A stretch of DNA of 64,000 nt from CAZWSX01 sp964636985 (GTDB lineage: Bacteria; Planctomycetota; Planctomycetia; Pirellulales; Pirellulaceae): NCBI GenBank assembly GCA_964636985.1, contig CAZWSX010000024.1, forward strand, positions 1 through 64,000, in the 5' to 3' direction. The position numbers were made by a program, and so were the translations under genes. The notes beneath the pieces are model-generated. The model saw only the letters and a program-made list of their open reading frames with translations. It was not told the origin of the DNA and did no database searches. Each line of letters opens with the position of its first letter. The stretch's first letter is position 1. This document shows, one piece after another, positions 50,858 to 59,566 of the stretch.

Positions 50858-51847
50858 ATGCAAAAACGCAAACTCGGCAGAAGCAGTCTGGAGGTTTCGG
50901 CGCTCGGCCTGGGCTGCATGGGCCTTAGCTACGGCTATGGCCAACCGGTCGACGAACCCACGGGCATCGCGCTCGTTCGCTCGGCCGTCGATCTTGGCAT
51001 CACCTTCTTTGACACGGCCGAAATGTACGGCCCCTTCACCAACGAAGTTCTCGTCGGCAAGGCGCTGGCCCCGGTCCGCAAGCAAGTCGCCATCGCCACC
51101 AAGTTTGGCTTCCTCATCGATGCCAACGGCAAGCAAGTGGGACTCGACAGCCGGCCACAGCACATCAAGGAAGTCGCCGACGCATCCCTCAAACGGCTCA
51201 ACATCGAAGTGATCGACCTGTTCTATCAGCATCGCGTCGACCCCAATGTCCCCATCGAAGACGTCGCCGGAGCCGTGAAGGAACTAATTCAAGCGGGGAA
51301 GGTCCGGCACTTCGGCCTCTCTGAGGCCGGCGTCGATGTCATCCGCCGCGCGCACGCGGTCCAACCCGTCGCTGCGCTCCAAAGCGAGTACTCGCTCTGG
51401 TGGCGAGAGCCCGAGGAGCAGATCTTCCCAGTGCTCGAGCAGTTGGGAATCGGCTTTGTCCCGTTCAGCCCGTTGGGCCGAGGCTACCTCACAGGCAAGA
51501 TCGACGCGCAAACCATCTTCGATACCTCCGACATCCGCCAAAATCTTCCCCGCTTTGCCGCGGAAACCCGGCAGGCAAACCTGGCACTGGTCGAACTGAT
51601 CGGCACCATTGCTCAACGAATGAAAGTCACGGCCGCACAGATTGCTTTGGCTTGGATCTTGGCACAAAAGCCGTGGATCGTTCCGATTCCCGGAACGACC
51701 AAGCTCCATCGCTTGCAAGAAAACGTTGGCGCAGCCGCCGTCGAGCTTTCCACGAGCGACCTGCAAGAGATCGAAAACGCCGTTTCCCAAATCAAGGTGC
51801 AGGGAGCTCGCTACAGCGAAGCCGCGCAGCGGATGATCAACCGCTGA
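50858..51847 (+). CDS. Aldo/keto reductase
   Basis: A 329-residue NADPH-dependent oxidoreductase with a TIM-barrel. Catalytic tetrad visible: Asp52, Tyr57 (TAEMYGP), Lys82 (ATKFGF) and His125 (FYQHRVD). The phrases LGLGCMGLSYGYG and IPIPGTTKLHRLQENV place it in the AKR13-like or YajO/IolS-type group. The substrate is unknown. A strong ribosome binding site (AGGAGGAG) precedes the ATG. Its stop abuts the stop of the convergent ABC gene. Confidence 0.93.
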   Translation: MQKRKLGRSSLEVSALGLGCMGLSYGYGQPVDEPTGIALVRSAVDLGITFFDTAEMYGPFTNEVLVGKALAPVRKQVAIATKFGFLIDANGKQVGLDSRPQHIKEVADASLKRLNIEVIDLFYQHRVDPNVPIEDVAGAVKELIQAGKVRHFGLSEAGVDVIRRAHAVQPVAALQSEYSLWWREPEEQIFPVLEQLGIGFVPFSPLGRGYLTGKIDAQTIFDTSDIRQNLPRFAAETRQANLALVELIGTIAQRMKVTAAQIALAWILAQKPWIVPIPGTTKLHRLQENVGAAAVELSTSDLQEIENAVSQIKVQGARYSEAAQRMINR

Positions 51848-53590
51848 TTACGGCGCCGTCTCGCTCAGCAAGTCTTCTGGCTGCAGCGATGCCAGATATT
51901 TTTCCGCGGGCATAAGGTCCCATTTCCCTTTGCCCTTCAGGACCAGCACGTCCGAATGAAACTTTGCCACCCGCGGGCGATGGCTGATGCTCACAATCGT
52001 GGCGCTGCTCTTTTGCAGCGTCTTGTAGACTCGCGCTTCATTCGCTTCGTCCAAAGCACTGGTCGCTTCATCGAGAATAACAAACGGACGCTCCGCCAGC
52101 AACACGCGAGCGATGGCCAGCCGCTGCTGTTCTCCTAGCGAAAGCACTTTGCCCCAATCCGCCGAAACATCCAGTCCGCCGCAGTTCTCGACCACGTGCG
52201 GCAGGTTGACGAACTCCAAGGCCTTCATCAATTCGTCGTCGGAAACGCCATCGCGATACGTGGGGTAAAGCAGCTGATCCCGCAAGCTGCCGATGACCAG
52301 GTAGGGCCGCTGCGGCAGGAACAACATTTCCGATAACGGCGGGCGGTGGATGGTCCCACTCCCCGCATTCCAAAGTCCGGCGATGGCTCGCAAAAGGGAA
52401 CTCTTGCCGCAACCACTCGAACCAACGATCAACAGTCCCTTGCCCGATTCGACGGCCAACGTCAATCCCTTGATCAGCGTCCGATTTCCATCAGGCGTTT
52501 GCAGTTCCACATCGTCGAGTTCGATCTCGCCCCCCTCGACCGTTTCGATCGCATTGTCGAGGTGCTTGTCTTCCTCGGCTTGCCCCGCGTTTTCGATCGC
52601 TTTCGAGAAGCGGTCGAGCCGGCCCACGCCCGCGGCGAAGTTGCTCAAAATGTCAAACTTGTTGACGACTACCGACAGCGCCGTAAACACCGCGGTGAAG
52701 GCTCCGGTCGCTTCGGTAACGGCTCCAGGTTCCAACTCACCGCTCAACACGCGCGGAGCCAGGACCATGCCCGGGATCACAATCATGGCTGTGGAAAAGG
52801 TGTACTGAAAAACGTTGAGGAAGAACTGCCAGTTGATCAGTCGGTTGTACGTCGTCTGCACTTCTTTGAATTGCCCATCCAGGTACACCGTCTCTTGCTC
52901 TTCACCGCCGTAGAAGGCGATCGACTCGGCGTTTTCGCGAATTCGCATCAGGCCATATCGAAAGTCCCCTTCACGCCGCAGCAGGAAAAAGTTCAAGCCG
53001 ACCAGCGGCCGGCCGAACACCAGCCAAGTGACGAGCGTTCCGACGACGGCATAGAAAATCAACACCACCACCAGGCTCTTCGAGATGAACCACAGCACCC
53101 CGCAAAAGGCGATCATCTGAAGCGCCATCTCGATAAAGATCAGCAGAAAATAGAGCGACTTGGTCGTGAACGAATTGATGTCTTCGCTGATCCGCTGGTC
53201 GGGGTTATCGATCGACGCCGAATAAAGCAGCTTGTAGTAAGCGCGATTCGTAAAGTACGTCCGCAGGTAAGCCTTGGTCATCCAAGTCCGCCAGTGAATC
53301 GCCAGGCGGTCGCGCACGTAGTAGTAAAGCCCGTAAATCGGCACGGCGATGCCAATCAGAATACCCGTGTAGTAGATCGCCTTCCAAAAACGGTCGGCGT
53401 CTTTCGCGGCGAGAGCGGACGTCATCTCGCCTCCCTCTTGCACGAAAAACACATTGGCTGCCGTGTTCGCCAGCAAGAGGACCACCAGCGAACCCAACAA
53501 GAACCAAGCCCTGCCCCGCTGATCCGAGTTGAAATAGGGAGTCGACAAACTGACGTAGCGCGGGATCAGACGACTTTTAAGACGCGACAT
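51848..53590 (-). CDS. ABC transporter, fused membrane and ATPase domains (SbmA/BacA-like, ABC_membrane_2)
   Basis: A 580-residue half-transporter. The membrane domain (about 25-330) contains DNPDQRI at 128-134 and the charged FFLLRREGDFRYGL typical of the ABC_membrane_2 group (YddA, BacA, peroxisomal ABCD). ATPase domain: Walker A GSSGCGKSS (390-398), signature LSLGEQQ (about 483-490), Walker B FVILDE (503-508), His537. The group transports peptides, cobalamin or very-long-chain acyl compounds; the cargo here is unknown. ATG 53590 has GGAGG seven bases upstream. The open frame goes on to 53791 but would run through the terminator at 53742-53778, so I reject the extension. Confidence 0.92.
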   Translation of the reverse strand: MSRLKSRLIPRYVSLSTPYFNSDQRGRAWFLLGSLVVLLLANTAANVFFVQEGGEMTSALAAKDADRFWKAIYYTGILIGIAVPIYGLYYYVRDRLAIHWRTWMTKAYLRTYFTNRAYYKLLYSASIDNPDQRISEDINSFTTKSLYFLLIFIEMALQMIAFCGVLWFISKSLVVVLIFYAVVGTLVTWLVFGRPLVGLNFFLLRREGDFRYGLMRIRENAESIAFYGGEEQETVYLDGQFKEVQTTYNRLINWQFFLNVFQYTFSTAMIVIPGMVLAPRVLSGELEPGAVTEATGAFTAVFTALSVVVNKFDILSNFAAGVGRLDRFSKAIENAGQAEEDKHLDNAIETVEGGEIELDDVELQTPDGNRTLIKGLTLAVESGKGLLIVGSSGCGKSSLLRAIAGLWNAGSGTIHRPPLSEMLFLPQRPYLVIGSLRDQLLYPTYRDGVSDDELMKALEFVNLPHVVENCGGLDVSADWGKVLSLGEQQRLAIARVLLAERPFVILDEATSALDEANEARVYKTLQKSSATIVSISHRPRVAKFHSDVLVLKGKGKWDLMPAEKYLASLQPEDLLSETAP

Positions 53591-53741
53591 GGGTGAGCCT
53601 CCGCTTCGTGCGGAAACAATGATAAATGACAGGAGGGGGGAGATCGAGAAAAGTGATAGAGCAACATTTATGCCAGCTGATGGATGCGCGATGATGCGCC
53701 ATCCCAGCGCGAGCCATGCCACAAGGCCAACGATCATCGCT

Positions 53742-53778
53742 ACAAAAGAAAAACGAGTGCCCCTTGCAGGACACTCGT
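53742..53778 (-). terminator. Intrinsic terminator after the glycine-zipper gene
   Basis: On the minus strand: stem ACGAGTG / CACTCGT with further pairing (CC/GG) toward the loop, then the T-rich run TTTTTCTTTTG. It lies about 58 bases past the stop of the gene 53836-54354 on that strand. Confidence 0.75.
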
Positions 53779-53835
53779 CGTGAAACCGCATAGGCGCTGA
53801 GACGCGCTATACGATGCGGACTATTTCACTTCGCG

Positions 53836-54354
53836 CTACCGAGGCTTCTTGTTGAAGCGATCGTGCACGCGATCGTAGGCGTCCTGCGCGGCGACGCGGG
53901 CACGTTTCCAATCGAGTGCCGTCTCCTCGGATTGGTTGTAATCGCGATTCCAACGTGCCTCGAGTTCCGCTTCGCGGTCCTCGAAAGTTTGGTTGGCGTC
54001 GACTCCCTCCCAGCCCAAGCGGTACGCCGGCTCGTAGTCTTCGTAGTCGTACTGCGGATCGTAGTAGGGACGTGAAGCAAAGTTCTCGCGCCAGTAATTG
54101 GTCTCGACGGTCGGATCGATATTCTCGGCAACGGCTTTCCCGGCATAGGCACCAGCCACACCTCCAACCACAGCACCAGCAACAGTGCCGATCGGGCCAG
54201 CCGCCATTCCCGCGGCAGCACCAGCGGCCGCTCCGCCGAGCGCTGCGCCGACACCGGTTCCCACCGGATGTGCGCCCGGTTCCTTGGTGATGGGGTCTTC
54301 GTTGCGAGCTTGTTCGATCGTTTCGTTTGCTTTCTTTTGCGGCTTCTTAGCCAT
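53836..54354 (-). CDS. Glycine-zipper protein of unknown function
   Basis: A 172-residue protein: basic/polar head (MAKKPQKKANETIEQARNE), a glycine/alanine-rich hydrophobic region at about 30-75 (GVGAALGGAAAGAAAGMAAG, GTVAGAVVGGVAGAYAGK) of the glycine-zipper type that spans or inserts into membranes, then an acidic, aromatic tail (YYDPQYDYEDYEPAYRLGWEG) and a helical end. ATG 54354 has AAGGAG six bases upstream; ATG 54372 is less likely. A clear intrinsic terminator follows. Similar proteins are common as stress- or envelope-related proteins, but no role is established. Confidence 0.75.
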   Translation of the reverse strand: MAKKPQKKANETIEQARNEDPITKEPGAHPVGTGVGAALGGAAAGAAAGMAAGPIGTVAGAVVGGVAGAYAGKAVAENIDPTVETNYWRENFASRPYYDPQYDYEDYEPAYRLGWEGVDANQTFEDREAELEARWNRDYNQSEETALDWKRARVAAQDAYDRVHDRFNKKPR

Positions 54355-54617
54355 GACCGATCTCCTTGCCATGATGCGATTAACGTCTTAGCAGGCGCGC
54401 AAAACTCTCGCACCCTGCAGTTCCATTCGTCAAGGAAAGAATGCACGTGCCGTGCCGATGGCACCGATTCGCCGGTTGCGGGGTATTGGCGGGCGTGCAA
54501 AGCGGCCTAGCGAGCGAGAACGACTCGTTCTCCACCCCCAGCCAGCGTCAGATGCTGGCTACTTACAATGCCGACCGCTCGATTTGCGACCAAATGATTG
54601 AGAGAGAGCCGACAGAA

Positions 54618-55340
54618 TCAACTCGGCAGATCGACGTTGTGATAGACCTCCTGCACATCGTCGCAGTCGTTCAGCATGTTGAGGAACTTCTGGAACGTCG
54701 TCAGGTCGTCTCCCTCCAGCGTCTTATTCGATTGGGGGAGAAACGTGATTTCCTGAACTTCCAATTCCGTCTTGGGAAACGCCGCCAGCAGCGCGGTCTT
54801 GGCTTTATAGAACTCGCCCGGCGGCACGAAGACCGTCAGATGGCCGTTCTTGTTCTCGATCTCGTCGACATTCACATCGGCGCCTAACAGCGCTTCCAGC
54901 ACCGGCTCTTCGTTATCCCCCTTGAACGACAGCACGGCCATGTGGTCGAAGAACATGGCGACCGAACCGTTCGCGCCTAGCTTCGATCCCGTCTTGGTGA
55001 AGAAACTCTTGATTTCGGAAACGGTCCGTTGATTGTTGTCCGTCAGGCAATCGACAATCACGAGCGACCCGCCCGGGCCAAACCCTTCGTATCGGGCCGA
55101 CGTAAAATTCTCGCCGCCGCCCCCCTTGGCCTTCTCAATCGCCTTATCAATGACGTGCGCCGGCACCTGATCCTTCTTGGCCTTGTCGATCAAGTTCTTC
55201 AAAATCGGATTGGCATCCGGGTCAGGCACGCCGTTCTTGGCCGCAACGTACAACTGCGTTCCGTACTTCGAGTACAGCTTCGACTTCTGCGCCGCCGTCT
55301 TGAAGATCGCATTTTTCCGGTTTTCGAAGCTTCTTCCCAT
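54618..55340 (-). CDS. YebC/PmpR (TACO1) family protein
   Basis: A 240-residue protein. MGRSFENRKNAIFKTAAQKSKLYSKYGTQLYVAAK is the form of the N-terminus seen in YeeN-type members; PILKNLIDKAKKDQVPAHVIDKAIEKAKG, YEGFGPGGSLVIVDCLTDN and TTFQKFLNMLNDCDDVQEVYHNVD are the other family blocks (described here only as pattern). Members act as transcription regulators or as translation factors that relieve ribosome stalling at proline runs. Which role applies cannot be told. Confidence 0.92.
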   Translation of the reverse strand: MGRSFENRKNAIFKTAAQKSKLYSKYGTQLYVAAKNGVPDPDANPILKNLIDKAKKDQVPAHVIDKAIEKAKGGGGENFTSARYEGFGPGGSLVIVDCLTDNNQRTVSEIKSFFTKTGSKLGANGSVAMFFDHMAVLSFKGDNEEPVLEALLGADVNVDEIENKNGHLTVFVPPGEFYKAKTALLAAFPKTELEVQEITFLPQSNKTLEGDDLTTFQKFLNMLNDCDDVQEVYHNVDLPS

Positions 55341-55647
55341 AACCTGTCTCTTGTTCGTCTAAGGCCGAGCGCGCAACCTCTGCACGGTATCAGGTCCCAG
55401 AAGGCATTTCCAGGGCGTGACGGTATGGAGAATTCACGGCGAAGACGCGAAGAAAAGTAGCACGGACTTTCCAGTCCGTGCAAAGTGCGGCAACCAACCC
55501 GGAGTACGAGGCCTCCCAAGAAAAGGAGGCCGTCCACGTTCGTAGCCGCGTTCGCCAGAACGCGGTTGGCGCAAGATTGTGATCTGTCGTGGCACTTGCG
55601 GAGCAACTGCACTCTTGGCGAGTGCAGCTACCGGGACGACAGACGCC
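55341..55647. repeat. Repeat-filled gap with R1, R8 and other hairpins
   Basis: R1 copy at 55460-55481 (GCACGGACT / AGTCCGTGC, loop TTCC), preceded by a purine-rich arm of the type TTCACGGCGAAGACGCGAAG. Then GCCTCC/GGAGGC at 55511-55530, R8 hairpin CCGCGTTC/GAACGCGG at 55546-55565, and an inverse R8 hairpin CTGCACTC/GAGTGCAG at 55607-55627. No gene. Confidence 0.75.
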
Positions 55648-57375
55648 CTACAACAACTCGCTCGCCAAATCCGCCAGCGCTGAGCGTTCACCCTTCTCCA
55701 GCGTGATGTGGGCGTAGATCGGTTGCCCTTTCATCCGGTTGATCAGGTACGAGAGGCCGTTGCTCGAGGCGTCGAGGTACGGCTGGTCGATCTGGTGGAT
55801 GTCGCCGGTAAAGACAATCTTGGTCCCTTCGCCTGCGCGGGTGATGATCGTTTTCACTTCGTGCGGTGTCAGGTTTTGCGCCTCGTCGACGATGAAGAAG
55901 ACTCGCTGCAAGCTTCGCCCGCGGATGTAGGCCAGCGGCGTGATCATCAGCTTTTCGGTCTCGCGCATCTCTTGAATCCGCTGCGCGGCCGGGTCGTTCT
56001 CGTTGAACTGGTGCCGGATCACCGTCAGGTTGTCGTACAACGGCTGCATGTAGGGATCGAGCTTTTCCCCCACGTCGCCTGGCAGGTAGCCGATATCGCG
56101 GTTGCTTAATGGCACCACCGGGCGAGCCAGCAAGATCTGCCGGTAACGGCTGCGGCATTCCAGCGCGGCGGCGAGAGCGAGGATCGTTTTGCCGGTGCCG
56201 GCTTTGCCTGCCATGGTGACGAGCTTGATGTCGTCGTTCATCAGGGCCTTGAGCGCAAATGACTGTTCGCTGTTCCGCGGCATGATGCCGTAGGCGCTGT
56301 GCTTTTCGACGCGGTGGAGCGTCTTGTCGTTGGCGCGATAGGTCGCCATCGCCGACTTCGAGCCGTTCCGCAGCACAAAGTTTTCGTTGGCAATCGGCGC
56401 TTGCACTTCGGGAATGCGATCGAGCGGCACCACGCCGCCATGCTCGAACAGGAGCGAGATGTGCTCGCTCTCGCACCCTTCGACCAGCCGCCGGCCCGAG
56501 TACAGCTTGTCGAGCGCCGTCACTTTGTCGGTGGTGTAATCTTCCGCCCGCATCCCCATCGCCTTGGCTTTCAGGCGAAGGTTGCTGTCCTTGGTCACCA
56601 GCACGACCATCCGGTCGGGCTCGCGCGCTTGCAATTGAAGAGCCGTGTTCAAAATGCGGTGGTCGGGACAGTCGGGCATGCAGAACGAGCTGAACCGCTC
56701 ATCTAGATCTTGCGTGATCTCCACGCGAATATGTCCCCGGTTTTCGCCCAGCGAAGCCCCTTCGGGCGAAAGGATTTCGCCGGTGTACTCGTCGAGTCTG
56801 CGAAGAAACTCGCGGGCGTGAAAGTTGATGTCTTCGCCGCCGCGCTTGAAGCGATCGAGTTCCTCGAGAACCGTGATCGGGATGGCGACGTCGTGTTCTT
56901 CAAAGTTAAGGATGCAGGTCGAATCGTGAAGGATGACGTTGGTATCAAGGACGAATAGCTTGGTGTCTTTAGTCACTTGTTGTTCCGGCGAGAGACGAGC
57001 AAGGAAAATCGGGCCAGGTTGATTCGCGCCGATCCGTTGGTTCTGAAACGAGCTTTCAGCAAGCCCGCCGCCAGTTTCCAGGAATTCAGCAGCCCCCAGA
57101 GAGGAGCTGCTTTCGAAGCGCGATTCCGCCTGCGTGTCCGATTGAGAAGACCCAGGCGGATGGCTCCGACCTGAATCTCCTCTTTTGACTTGGTGCTCGA
57201 CCCGCTGAGCTTGCTGGCTGTTGGGCCGGGGCAACTCAGTGGGGAGCGTTTGACTTGTTTCAACCCGTTGCGACGTCGACTCAGGTGAGGCTGAATGCTT
57301 CGACCGTGAGGCGTCGAACCTGCCACCGCCATCCTCAAAAGTCATGTGCGACTCCGAGTAGGGGCGTTCCGTCAC
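55648..57375 (-). CDS. PIN domain-PhoH ATPase fusion (YlaK-like)
   Basis: Up to 575 residues. A PIN nuclease-like domain (about 135-275) starts TKLFVLDTNVILHD with Asp144 and has VLEELDRFK and TKDSN. A PhoH ATPase domain follows with Walker A GKAGTGKT (390-397), FVVDEAQN-like FFIVDEAQNL, then FTGDIHQID. Proteins of this type are considered RNA-directed ATPase/nucleases (toxin-like PIN plus helicase). Residues 1-133 are polar, Ser/Gln-rich and of low complexity; many relatives start directly at the PIN, and a GTG at 56976 would give that form. The GTG at 57375 or ATG 57345 have moderate ribosome binding sites. Confidence 0.9.
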   Translation of the reverse strand: MTERPYSESHMTFEDGGGRFDASRSKHSASPESTSQRVETSQTLPTELPRPNSQQAQRVEHQVKRGDSGRSHPPGSSQSDTQAESRFESSSSLGAAEFLETGGGLAESSFQNQRIGANQPGPIFLARLSPEQQVTKDTKLFVLDTNVILHDSTCILNFEEHDVAIPITVLEELDRFKRGGEDINFHAREFLRRLDEYTGEILSPEGASLGENRGHIRVEITQDLDERFSSFCMPDCPDHRILNTALQLQAREPDRMVVLVTKDSNLRLKAKAMGMRAEDYTTDKVTALDKLYSGRRLVEGCESEHISLLFEHGGVVPLDRIPEVQAPIANENFVLRNGSKSAMATYRANDKTLHRVEKHSAYGIMPRNSEQSFALKALMNDDIKLVTMAGKAGTGKTILALAAALECRSRYRQILLARPVVPLSNRDIGYLPGDVGEKLDPYMQPLYDNLTVIRHQFNENDPAAQRIQEMRETEKLMITPLAYIRGRSLQRVFFIVDEAQNLTPHEVKTIITRAGEGTKIVFTGDIHQIDQPYLDASSNGLSYLINRMKGQPIYAHITLEKGERSALADLASELL

Positions 57376-57845
57376 CGTCTTCCCTAACAGTCGGCGAATA
57401 CGACCCAGGTTGACGTGAAACTATGGAGAAACGCCTCTCTTTCGTCAAGCGATGCTTTTAGCGTATTCAGGATGAAATCGCCATGAAGCGACTTGATCAT
57501 GTGCTTGACTCAGGGCCAGCGCCTCTGTTCACACTGCTGTCCTATTGTACGTCGATGTTGGTGGAGAGGATTCCGAAAGCCGTTGGCAAGCGGACAATGA
57601 TCAAAAGTGTTGGAAAAATACGAGTTGGTCCGTCTGTAGGGCCATCATCCAACCCCACAGACACTTGGGGGGGGAAGTCGTAAACAGGTTGTGAGGAGTT
57701 GGTGCGAATTGCGGCTAAAGGCAGTCATCGCGCCTTTGCAATTTGCTTGCGGTGGACTGTCCTTTCTTCCACTGGCACGCCACACCGTGCCAGCAGTCGA
57801 TTACCATACGACTTTTCACCCCGCCGCCCGCTCGAAATCCCTGCC
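57376..57845. other. Gene-poor stretch upstream of the enolase-superfamily gene
   Basis: No convincing gene. A 66-codon open frame at 57483-57683 has no ribosome binding site and no recognisable character. An imperfect stem GTCTGT-A-GGG / CCC-C-ACAGAC lies at about 57629-57660. The start of the downstream gene is ATG 57846. Confidence 0.35.
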
Positions 57846-58967
57846 ATGAAAATCGCCCGCGTCGTTTGCCAGATTCTCCGCGCTCAGTCGGTCACGGCCA
57901 AAACAGCCAGTTGCCAGGATGCCGTGCTGGTGCGCATTCAAACCGACGATGGGCTCGAAGGAATCGGCGAAGCCGATAGCTCGCCCGAGGTCGTCCACGC
58001 GATTGTCGACGCTCCCTTCAGCCACAACATCGCCTGCGGTTTGCGGGAATTGCTGGTCGGCGAGAACCCCCTCGAACATGAGCGGCTTTGGCACAAAATG
58101 CTCCGCGGCACCATGTACTTCGGCCGCACTTCGGTCACCATCTCGGCCATGGCTGCCATCGACATGGCTCTCTGGGACCTGAAAGGAAAAGCCTTCGGCC
58201 AACCGATCCACCGATTGCTCGGCGGCAAACGCTTCGACAAATTCCGCGCGTACGCGTCGATCCTGTTCGGCCGCGACGGCAGCGCCACCGCCGACATCGG
58301 CCGCAAGTGGCGGGCAGCCGGCTACACCGCCGTCAAATTCGGTTGGGAACCGATGGGGCAAAACGAAACGCTCGACAAAGAACTGGTCCGCGGCGCGCGA
58401 GCGGGCATCGGCGATGACGCCATGCTCCTGATCGACGCTGGCTGCGTGTGGGACGCGCGAACTGCTCTCCGCCGCGCGCACGCCTTCGCCGAACAACGGA
58501 TCGAGTGGCTCGAAGAGCCGCTCCGCCAGGACGATGTCGAAGGCTACCGCTGGCTGCGCGATCGTTCGCCAGTTCCGATCGCGGCCGGGGAAGGGGAGTG
58601 CGGGCGGGAAGCATTCCGCCCTCTGATCGATCGCCGCGCGCTCGACGTCTACCAGGTCGACCTCAGCCGCTGCGGCTTTACCGATTCGTTCTACATCAAG
58701 CAGCGCGTCGAAGAGATTGGCGCCCGCCTGTGTAACCACTGCTACACCAGTCCCCTCACCGTGGCAGCAAGCCTCCACTGGCTCAGCACCTGCCGCGACG
58801 CCTTTGTCTTCGAAGATTGTGTCGAAGACCTGCCGCTACGAAACGAACTGACGCACGAACGAATGCAAGCCACCAACGGCTACATCACCGTCCCCGACGG
58901 CCCCGGCCTGGGCGTCACACTCAACGAAGATTTCGTCAAGCGCAGCCTTGTGGCCGAAACGGGCTAA
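57846..58967 (+). CDS. Enolase-superfamily enzyme, mandelate racemase/muconate-lactonizing type
   Basis: A 373-residue protein. The N-terminal capping domain is followed by a beta/alpha barrel with Lys164 (GYTAVKFGW), metal ligands Asp197 (LLIDAG), Glu223 (EWLEEPL) and Glu249 (IAAGEGE), and a His298 region (LCNHCY). The second lysine of the usual KxK motif is replaced (KFG), so the acid/base chemistry differs from mandelate racemase itself; many sugar-acid dehydratases of the superfamily vary here. Substrate unknown. The chosen start, ATG 57846, begins MKIARVVCQIL, the common family start. Confidence 0.88.
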   Translation: MKIARVVCQILRAQSVTAKTASCQDAVLVRIQTDDGLEGIGEADSSPEVVHAIVDAPFSHNIACGLRELLVGENPLEHERLWHKMLRGTMYFGRTSVTISAMAAIDMALWDLKGKAFGQPIHRLLGGKRFDKFRAYASILFGRDGSATADIGRKWRAAGYTAVKFGWEPMGQNETLDKELVRGARAGIGDDAMLLIDAGCVWDARTALRRAHAFAEQRIEWLEEPLRQDDVEGYRWLRDRSPVPIAAGEGECGREAFRPLIDRRALDVYQVDLSRCGFTDSFYIKQRVEEIGARLCNHCYTSPLTVAASLHWLSTCRDAFVFEDCVEDLPLRNELTHERMQATNGYITVPDGPGLGVTLNEDFVKRSLVAETG

Positions 58968-59004
58968 GCGTTGGACGCCCGCCCAAAACTGTTCGCTCTC
59001 TTTG

Positions 59005-59048
59005 GGGTCGAAGACCCGACAGATCTTAGCCGGGGTCGTCAGACCCCG
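59005..59048. repeat. Hairpin pair with GACAGATCT module (family R9)
   Basis: GGGTC/GACCC (loop GAA) at 59005-59017, then GACAGATCT at 59018-59026, then CGGGGTC/GACCCCG (loop GTCA) at 59031-59048. The same hairpin-plus-GACAGATCT order recurs at the right edge of the window (63978-64000). It may end transcription of the gene before it. Confidence 0.6.
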
Positions 59049-59128
59049 GTTGCGGTTAAAAAGCCATCCAAGGCCCGAAGGTGCCGACAGAAAAATTCGA
59101 AGGCGGGGCCAGCCATTCAGAGTTGCTC

Positions 59129-59566
59129 CTACCGACGCGGCCCATTGATCGCAGCGATCAACACCAAAATCGAAATCGCCCCATATAGCAACGTCGCTCC
59201 GCCGCCCAGCACAATCCCGATCCACGCGTGCACAACTCCCTTGATGCTTGGATCGCGGTTGTAATTGCGCAGCCCAATGATCCCGAAGATCATCGCCGCA
59301 ATTCCCAGCACCGGGACGCACGGAAACATCCCGAAGATCCCGGTGTAATAGGCGAGCAGCGCGAAGGCGTTTTTGTACGGGATCAGCCCGTGATAGTTCG
59401 GGTCCTGACCTTGCGGGTAAGCCGGATAAGGACCAGTGGCCGGATATTGACCAGGTGCATAAGGCCCCGCACTCGATTGAGCGTACGGATTCACCATCGT
59501 CCCACAGTTGGGACATGGCCCAATCTGATCGGGGACCTGCGCATTACATCGACTACAAACAGCCAT
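59129..59566 (-). CDS. Zinc-ribbon plus DUF4190-like membrane protein
   Basis: A 145-residue protein. A short zinc ribbon (CSRCNAQ, then CPNCG) at the N-terminus precedes a proline/tyrosine/glycine-rich linker (PYAQSSAGPYAPGQYPATGPYP) and two transmembrane helices with a glycine pattern (AIAAM-, GLRNYNRDPSIKGVVHAWIGIVLGG) resembling DUF4190. The start at 59566 is preceded by GAGGGGG. Such proteins are common, small, and of unknown function. Confidence 0.75.
   Translation of the reverse strand: MAVCSRCNAQVPDQIGPCPNCGTMVNPYAQSSAGPYAPGQYPATGPYPAYPQGQDPNYHGLIPYKNAFALLAYYTGIFGMFPCVPVLGIAAMIFGIIGLRNYNRDPSIKGVVHAWIGIVLGGGATLLYGAISILVLIAAINGPRR

Noticed and set aside
52346..53596. Long plus-strand frame (416 codons) opposite the ABC transporter
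   Set aside because: It is exactly antisense to strong ATPase motifs, has arginine/histidine-rich composition and no domain character; a codon-bias shadow.
57483..57683. 66-codon open frame in the gap before the enolase-superfamily gene
   Set aside because: No ribosome binding site, no membrane helix or motif, and it runs through an imperfect inverted repeat.
57816..58778. Long minus-strand frame (320 codons) opposite the enolase-superfamily gene
   Set aside because: Antisense to conserved catalytic residues of a recognised enzyme; no ribosome binding site or recognisable protein pattern.
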